A DNA stretch of 64,000 nucleotides from Diphasiastrum complanatum (Eukaryota; Streptophyta; Lycopodiopsida; Lycopodiales; Lycopodiaceae): positions 32,990,433 to 33,054,432 of the forward strand of contig CM055113.1 of the NCBI GenBank assembly GCA_029204225.1, written 5' to 3'. The position numbers and the translations under genes were made by a program. Positions 56,635-64,000 of the stretch are shown here, one piece after another (position 1 is the first letter of the stretch; each line of letters opens with the position of its first letter). The notes below the pieces were generated by a model. That model did not search any database. It saw only the letters and a program-made list of their open reading frames with translations, and was not told the DNA's origin.

Positions 56635-57522
56635 TGGTAAAATCTAGATCTTGGTTGATGGGGTTGAGTGTGGGCATTGTGAGAGCCTAGAGGGGTGTTA
56701 GTACTTAGTGGTTAGAAGTTAGAACTCAGATTTGGCAACTAGTTAGGAGTTAGGAGTTAGAAGTTAGCAGTTAGGGTTAGAACTTAGGTAACAGATTAAT
56801 CATTACAGGGCTTTAAGCATAGATACTAGATTCTAGAAACTACATTAGGACATAGCTATTAGAGACTCGAGAGAGAGGTTTGAGAGAGAGAGAGAGATTA
56901 ATCATTATAGGGCTTTAAGCATAGATACTAGATTCTAGAAACTACATTAGGACATAGCTATTAGAGACTCGAGAGAGAGGTTTGAGAGAGAGAGAGAGAG
57001 AGAGAAATCTAAGAGAGGGCCACCATGCCGAGGGATAGGGATAGACTGGTTAGTGGTTAGTAGTTATTGGACCCTAGACCCTGGTCACGACTCACTATAG
57101 TCCAGACTCCAGTGGTTCGCAAATCGCCAGGGCCCAACGCGCAGGCATCTAATTTCTAAATTGAATTGTCTTTTTTGGAGGGACTTCTTGATGAGCGAGC
57201 TTCTGTTAACCAGAAGCTAGAGCCTCTCAGGAAGGCATGGGCCCAGTACGTACTACTATCCTTTTAACTTTATGCACTCTAAAGAGTCAAGACTCTATGA
57301 TATGTAGTATGTACTTTAAGTTTTCATACATTGTAATTTGTGGTGGCAGCTGGAGACTCTCAGGAAGGCATGGGCCCAGTACGTACTACTATCCTTTTAG
57401 CTTTATGCACTCTAGAGAGTCAAGACTCTATGATATGTAGTATGTACTTTAAGATTTGTGGTGGCATTTCATACTTATTACTTATTAAGTTACTAGTACG
57501 CCTGCCCACCGGGCAAATTCAA

Positions 57523-60134
57523 AATATAAGGGGGGGCAAATATTTGAATTACGATCTTGTCTTGTGCAATGTGACTTGTCACCTCAGAATAGTTGCACCA
57601 TCATATCTGATGGTTGGAGCGATACGAGGAAGCGCCACATATTGAATATCTTGGTGTCTTCATGCATGGGGACGATGTTTTTGAGATCCATCGACACCTC
57701 AGGGGCGGCAGTCACAGGCGATTACATGTTCACACATATTCGAGTTGCCATTGAGGAGGTGGGACCACAGCACGTTGTACAGGTATATTATACTATAATG
57801 GTAATTTGTAAATGTTAATGTTCGATGGCAATTGATTAATAATGGTTCACTTGAATTTGGAATTCCAATGCCATGCACACTGCACTATATGGTTGTACAG
57901 GCCGTCACAGACAATGCGTCAAATTGCGTTGCCCTGGGTAGGCTCGTTAATGAGACCTACCCCCACATCTTTTGGACACCTTGTGCTGCACATTGCCTGG
58001 ACTTGTTGGTCGAGGATGTGGCCAAGATACCATGGATTGCGGAGGTGCTACAGACCGGACGGTCCTTGGTGAGATTCGTCACCAAAAGGCCTAGGTCCTG
58101 GCCATGTTCAGGAGACAGTCCACCTTGGATGTCTTGAGACCTGCCCCCACCAGGTATGCAAGTTGCAACTCAAATTTAAGTGCACAGTTATTGGTAAGTA
58201 TTTACTATTTAGTAATGGCCCATGGGCTACTGTAGTTTGTAACTAATGGCTATTCAGTATTGTAGTTTGTAACTTTGTGAGCATTGAATGTACCTACTCT
58301 TGAATGTTCAATGCAATGCATCATGCATATACTATGTTGTCACTTGTGCACTGTGCAGGTTTGCATTTATGTTCCTGGTCATGGAACAAACCTGAAAGTT
58401 CATCAGGGTTTGAGGCAGATGGTTGTTGCCATTGAGTGGGCGCAATGGGGGCCATCACAGGAGCCCAGGGGTAAGAGATTCGAGCGGATCATTATGTCGA
58501 TTGCATTTTGGGATGAGGCACGATCCATTATCGTGGGGCCTACAGCCTATCTACATTGTCCAGCGCCTTACAAATCGAGAGGGCTGCACATTGGGCCTCT
58601 TGTATGAGTTCATGGACAGGCTGGGCGAGCAACTACGTCTTTGCACGACCATTAGCCCTGAGAGGTATATCGCCGACGCTTAATACTTAAGCCTTACTAG
58701 TTACTGGTTGGTACTAAGTTGGTACTAAGTTGTAACTAATGTTTGAACTTTGAAATCCGAAATTTGAATTTTCAATTGAATCATTGATGAATCATCATTA
58801 AATCATTCGACATTCATGTCACATGATTCAAGATTCAAGATTCAAATTTCAAATGTAGTATGTACTATAATTATTAATGTGTCTTGCAGGCTTGAGGAGG
58901 TCCAGCACCTTTGGCAGAGCAGGTGGGAGTGGTTTCATAAGCCCCTGCATGCCATGGCCCCAATGTTTCTTCGAAACGCGTTTCGAACGCTGAAACGCAT
59001 TCGAAACGGGACGTACGAAACGACCCCATTTCGAAATGTCGTTTCAGTGTTCGAAACGACTAAAAAAAAAACCAATTTTTTTTTTCTGAAACCGCGCCTT
59101 AAGCTTTGTAGTATGTACTGGCAATGGGCATGAACAGATAGGTCCCAAGCTAGCTATAACTTGCAACTACTAACTCTCCCTTGAATTGTGATTCAAGCCA
59201 ACTGCGTCCCGTGTCATGGTGGTCGAAGTTTGCGATTGATGTCCCCAAATTGCGTCGCCTTGCCATCAGGATCCTCTCGCAAGACTGCACTGCAGTCGCT
59301 TGTGAGAGAAACCGGAGTGTTCATTCCCCGATTCACACGAAGAAGAGGAATCGACTCTCCTCTGCATAGTTCAAGAGGTTGGTGTATGTACACGCCAACC
59401 TAAGACTTTTGGGTAGACTACAGACCACCGCAGAGCCTATCCAGTTAAGCCATAAATTATATTTCTAACATGTGATCCCAGATAGTAGATACTAGATAGA
59501 TCATAGTAGACTCTAGCTAAATTTTAACTTTTGTTGGCCCTCCAAATTTTGTCTTGATTTCAATGTGCATTGTGACATGTGCGTAGGTTAATCTAGATGA
59601 GATCGAAGGTTCCAGATTTGCCACCGAGAGACCAAGCAGAGGAGGTGTACGCATTCCTCCATGAGAAGGCCATGCAGAGTGCAGGTGAGAAATTAGGATT
59701 TAGCTCTTACTACTCGGTTGACAACTTGATGTGCTGCTTCAGGCTTGTCAGTGTGTCACTTGTCTAAGGTCTTGAAATAAATTTTCGAAATTCGAACTAA
59801 TTGTTGTAATTTACTAATTTGTGGGCAATAATACGTCTGTCCCTCCTTGTGTGCAGGACCTGTCACTCGAGCAGAGTGCAGGAGGGGGGCAGGAGAGGGT
59901 ACGAGCTCTCGTGCTCACAGCCCTAACGACGAGTCTGAGTCTGAGGCATCGTCAGGGTCAGAGTCCTCAGAGAAGGAGGAGTATGTGGATGAGGAGTCCG
60001 AGGAGAGCGGGGATGAGGATGAGGGGCATCGTACCTCTACCTCTGATGAGGATTTCATTGCTGCCACTCGAGAGAGCACAGCATGTTGCACAGCACCAGC
60101 GAGCAGGAGGAGACTCGGGCCTAGGAGAGCTTAA
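57523..60134 (+). pseudogene. hAT transposase, second copy, 5'-truncated
   Basis: Begins inside DUF659 (CTIISDGWSDTRKRHILNIL, VSSCMGTMFLRSIDTSG). An exon ends VGPQHVVQ/GTATAT, and the next begins after TTGTACAG with AVTDNASNCVALG, PHIFWTPCAAHCLDLLVEDV and FVTKRP, where a frame shift breaks RVLAMF-type sequence near 58095. Later exons: IEWAQWGPSQEPRGKRFERI, YEFMDRLGEQLRLC (58400-58665); HLWQSRWEWFHKPLHAMAPM (58890-58968); WWSKFAIDVPKLRRLAIRIL and ACERNRSVHSPIHTKKRNRL, where the family's Trp is Arg. A TAG then interrupts SSA-FKRLVYVHANLR. An acidic Ser/Glu tail ends at 60134. BED finger and linker are absent; they would lie left of the array junction. Confidence 0.87.
58969..59110. repeat. CpG-palindrome insertion inside the hAT copy
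   Basis: Right after the HAMAPMF codons the sequence changes to dense GAAACG/CGTTTC motifs. These include a perfect 18-bp palindrome TTCGAAACGCGTTTCGAA at 58970-58987, followed by A- and T-runs. It interrupts an exon that is continuous in the other hAT copy. Confidence 0.7.
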
Positions 60135-60594
60135 AGAAAGATTCCAATGGCATAATGGTTGTGGCACTTAAGGAAGAATTTAGTGAGGAATCTTTGATGA
60201 ACTAGAAAATTAAAAATTAAATGCATTTCACACAAATGAGCAGATGAAATTGGTGAAATAGTAAATAAACTCAAATTAAAAGTTCAATGAACTAGTAAAT
60301 AAACATCATTTTACATTATTTGCTTCTCTTATGTCGAAAGATCGAACTCTAGTTGTGAAGTCCAGCATACCTTCACTTGAATCTAGACTTTTTGCATAGC
60401 GTTGTGTTGTCAAGGAGCACACCAACTGCAGTCAAACCAAAAACTATTCACAATTGTCGAATCAAAAGAAATCTTCCAGCAAAAGCCAGCAATAGTAATG
60501 CATGCCAATCATAGAAATAAGCTATAATAGAAACATGATTCTAAAAGCTTTACAAGAACAAAGAAGAAAAGAAAACTCACCAAAACATTGCATT
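60135..60594. other. No gene recognised
   Basis: AT-rich 3' flank of the second hAT copy. No terminal inverted repeat was picked out. Confidence 0.45.
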
Positions 60595-61269
60595 AACAGT
60601 TTGGCATTGCCTTGGGCATCCTAGCTATAGACAAGAAAAAAGAACTTCATAGAAAAAGATCAAACTAGAATTTAAGGCGAATCTAGAGTTTTGCACAAAT
60701 TTGCAAATAAAAGAAGTCACAAGTGGAAATGATGGCCTTTATTGGCTGCTTCATAACTTCATGCCAGCGTGATACAATAAAACACAACTAATCCAAGAAA
60801 GCTTCTTAATGGTGTCAAGTCTCTAGGAATAGGCCAAGCAAGAAGAACAACAACTTTCTCAGGATCTGGTTTTATCCCATCTGTTGACACTATAAAATCC
60901 GAATATGCAATTTCTTTTTTAACTTCTAATCATTAACACATCATATGTTTTCCCTCAAAGTTAACAACATAGTTCTAAGGTGACTCTCACATGCGCAACA
61001 TCACCACAACTATAAACAAGTATGTCATCAACAAAATCAACCACAAACTTGCCCAAAAATGGTCTAAGCACATCGTTCATTAATATCACAAATTTAACAG
61101 TTTGGCATTGCCCTTGGGTTATAGAAAAGGAAAAAAAAACTTCATAGAAAAAGATCAAACTAAAATTTAAGGCGAATCCAAAGTTTTGCACAAACTTGCA
61201 TATAAAAGAAGTCACAAGTGGAACTGTTGATCTTTATTGGCTGCTTCATAACTTCATGCCAACGTGATA
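60595..61269 (-). pseudogene. Gypsy reverse-transcriptase scrap between direct repeats
   Basis: Minus strand: FVILMNDVLRPFLGKFVVDF then VDDILVYS (61110-61010), the RT catalytic motif with V for the usual first residue. It is followed, after a degenerate gap, by EIAYSDFIVSTDGIKPDPEK and AWPIPRDLTPLRSFLGLVVF (60910-60790). This is the centre of a Gypsy RT only. A sequence of about 175-180 bp (AACAGTTTGGCATTGCC.. to ..GTGATA) flanks it as direct repeats, 60595-60774 and 61096-61269. No other element part was recognised. Confidence 0.8.
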
Positions 61270-64000
61270 AGAAGAGACAAATCTCAAATTTATGCAAGTA
61301 TTGAAATCCAATCATTGTGTACAATCCATCAACCAAAAAAGTAAAGGAACAAGATAAATTCTCCTGGTCTTTGGGCAGCCTTTGAGCATCTCCTGCTATC
61401 TAGCTTGCTTTTCTCTTTGCTTTTGTAAAAATCAGCCTTCTTCAGATTTGCAAAAGTGTTTGAAACTTTTTCAATTCTCAATATTTTTCAAATCTCACAA
61501 CTACAATGGGTTTCTAGTGGTAGGTCGTTGGTGGAGTGGAGCCTATTATTTTCCTTATCAGTGATTTCCTCTTTATTTGTCAATTCCAAACCCTTGTTTG
61601 CTGGTTTTTGAAGGAAAAGAGCGGTAGGTTGCTAGAATTTGGCTGGCTGTAAAAGATCTATTCTATCCAGTTCTCTTAGAAATTCAGGGTAGTCCTTCGT
61701 GCAACTAGTTTGGAGTGAAAAACTGCATTCTACTAGTACATTATCATGACAAACAGTAGACTACAGTTGACTCATGAGTCATGACTCTGGATTCAGCATT
61801 TGCCAATAACTGGTCAGCTCATTTTGATATCAACAAGTGTACAGTTTGATACCAGTTATTCGGTTTTCACTATATAGTTCATAACTTCATTGTTTGCTCG
61901 AATGCTATTTGATTTTGCTTTTCAATGTAAGTTGTAAGTTTTAAATTTCGATTCAAAGTTCAAACGTTTATCCAATGTACTTAGCTTAGTAGACTCTAGT
62001 AACTGATCGCTACTTACAACTTAGAAATGGCTACTGATGTGTGATTCATTGATGGGAGTATCATGATTTTAATTTTAATTTTCTATGAACAGTGAACATA
62101 GCTCAAAATAGAGTCTCACTACTCAATTCACAATTTCAATTCATATCCAAGTAATGCCCTACGCAAGAACTTTCATGGCACTTGTGAAGAGAAGTCCATT
62201 CATGTGTGGCACTTACTAAAAATCATTTTATCTAAGCATACACTTGGTGTGCACTTATCAAGGGTGTCCCTCCACTGAATAAGCTTACTCTTCCCCATAA
62301 GTTGTTTAAATCTTGTGTGTTAAATAAACTCCTGACGATGTAAAATTGATCTCTAGCTACTCTCTAGTCTAAAAACTACTCTACTTCATGTTGCATTTCT
62401 AGTCCACTTATATTGGATGGTGATTCACAATCAGACTATTTGTTGATAGTCATAGAATCGTGTGAACATTTCTATGGCTTCTAAAGTACATACAATAACT
62501 GGTACTAGATACTTGTTTTTCAACATCCTCTTCGGCATATACATTTTCAACATCTTCAATCTTGCAATTTTGTAGTAATCTATATTATCTTGCATTATCA
62601 TTTTATTTGAATTGATAGTGAGGACATTGTCTTTTTGAGGAGGGACAGTTATAGGCGATACATATGCAAAAGGTCCATTTTCTAGAATTTAGAGACATCT
62701 TGATTCAAATGGTAATTATGGATGATGGGTCTTCATGGTTGCTATTCTTTGAACAGACTGTGTAGTTTGGGGCCTTGGGTCCATCTTTATTCAGGACATC
62801 TATGAGTTACAAGGTCATTATTGAGCTTCCAGCCCTGCATTGCAGACTTGAGGACAGCATTGTAAATATGCAGGTGACCAATGACCAAGAGGTTAGTTGC
62901 TCATTTTAGAGATTAGCTTGATATTTAGTTTATCATCCTTCAATTTGCAATCAGCTTAGATATTATTGTGATTCATCATTCTCAAGCATATTGTTATTCT
63001 GTTACTATTATACATTTAATTTGCTCCTTACATTTAGAGTATCGCCTTTATTTGCATTCTATTATGATGTTTGGCTTATAACTCATACTACAATAAATGA
63101 TGTGAGAAAAATTCAACCTTGTTGAAAGCAGGTCGACAAGCACGCCATGACATCATTGGCTGTACTGCATTAAACAAAAACACGAGCATTAGCTATTCGA
63201 TCTTCACATACAACAACAACACATAAAGGTCTATCAACAATATACAATTGGAAAACAAAATAAAATATATATTCTTCAAAATATATTGTCTTCAAACCAG
63301 CTATACAACATGAACAAAATAATATTTGAATTCAAAATATTGTTTTTAATTTATAAAAAGAAAAATCATCACAAAATCTAAATTAAAAAAACAAATTCCA
63401 AATTATGTTTTTAAAAAATGTCTCTTGTGAAACATATCACTTTACTCTTACAAAGGACACAAAAACCACTAGTTTGAAGCATCATAATTTCACCAAATTT
63501 TGAATGAAAACATCTTGTACCAATCAAAACAGTAGAAAACCCAGTAATGATCATATCTGGTGGAAATCATTATAGTAGAGCTTTTTCAATATATGAGTTC
63601 AAGCTATTTAGAATAAGGATGACCCACAAAGCCCTAACCGATTTATGGTGATTTAGAATAGAAGCTTGAAAAATTCATATGCTCTAGCTTCTATATTCAA
63701 ATTGTCATGTGACTATTAAGCGCTCGAGACATTTTTTACTCTCCTCCCATAGTAGAAAACATAAATGCTAAGTTCTTCACAAAAGTAGTATGAGCGTATT
63801 CAAACCTTAACCTCAATAATATAAGACAGCAATCTACAAAATAAAGATAATTAGTTAGTCAAAATGGTTAATATGGGTTGAATGTAACTTGGTAATTGCA
63901 TGGATGCTTGATTCAGAGAAAGACAAATCCATCCAAAGTTATCAATGTAGGTGAATAAAAAGAATTCCCAAAAACAGCAAAATAGATTTGATTGCATAAA
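61270..64000. other. No gene recognised
   Basis: Some 2.7 kb of AT-rich sequence without long ORFs, LTR edges, tRNA-like or known protein blocks on either strand. Confidence 0.5.

Larger units (their letters stand above)
53140..57522. repeat. Higher-order array: three units of about 1.7 kb
   Basis: Anchor GGGTTGAGTGTGGGCATTG occurs at 53281, 55006 and 56661 (steps 1725 and 1655). Each unit holds GTTAG-rich sequence, a roughly 115-bp duplication (TTAATCATTA.AGGGCTTTAA), and a roughly 140-bp duplication (GGCATGGGCCCAGTAC). The first two also carry the Copia LTR tail, the LINE 3' end, a CpG-rich hairpin block and (GA)n/(TG)n tracts. The third stops at about 57522, where the hAT copy begins. Copies differ by a few per cent or less, so the array is young. 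Confidence 0.92.

Overview
This window looks like nuclear DNA of a land plant with a repeat-rich, probably large genome. Two host genes are plant families: an LRX-type leucine-rich-repeat protein and TIM21. The rest is mostly decayed plant transposons (CACTA, Copia, Gypsy, hAT, LINE) and microsatellites. The clade cannot be fixed from the sequence. Nothing bacterial, viral or organellar is evident.

Layout. 1-4.7 kb: broken CACTA element, with a TNP2-like transposase on the minus strand and a second element gene on the plus strand. 4.7-8.3 kb: Copia element (+) whose LTR carries a quasi-palindrome series and whose reverse transcriptase is largely deleted. 9.5-13.0 kb: Gypsy remnant (-) reduced to gag-protease between LTR pieces, with a tRNA-Asp-type primer site. 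16.07-17.2 kb: intronless LRX-like host gene. 18.0-23.9 kb: Copia element (-) with a foldback at its 3' LTR and a foreign Copia piece pasted into its integrase. 26.2-28.9 kb: LTR-element-like unit (-) with one unrecognised ORF of about 660 codons whose only seven lesions are all TAG.

30.7-44.8 kb: TIM21 (-), recovered by joining five exons across canonical GT-AG introns. One intron is 10.9 kb and holds a 5'-truncated chromovirus-type Gypsy, an hAT element, a 0.5-kb inverted repeat and a CpG palindrome array. 45.7-48.2 kb: Copia (-). 49.3-50.5 kb: Copia LTR/leader remnant. 50.5-53.1 kb: L1-type LINE (-) with an intact-looking endonuclease but no reverse transcriptase. 53.1-57.5 kb: higher-order array of three about 1.7-kb units with microsatellites. 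57.5-60.1 kb: second hAT pseudogene (+). 60.6-61.3 kb: Gypsy RT scrap between direct repeats. 61.3-64 kb: AT-rich, nothing recognised.

The genes do not form an operon or pathway. TIM21 belongs to mitochondrial protein import and the LRX-like protein to the cell wall. The most useful results are the TIM21 reconstruction across an intron loaded with transposons, the signs that the dead elements decay by cytosine deamination (CAG to TAG), and several foldback or palindromic structures not explained by coding content.
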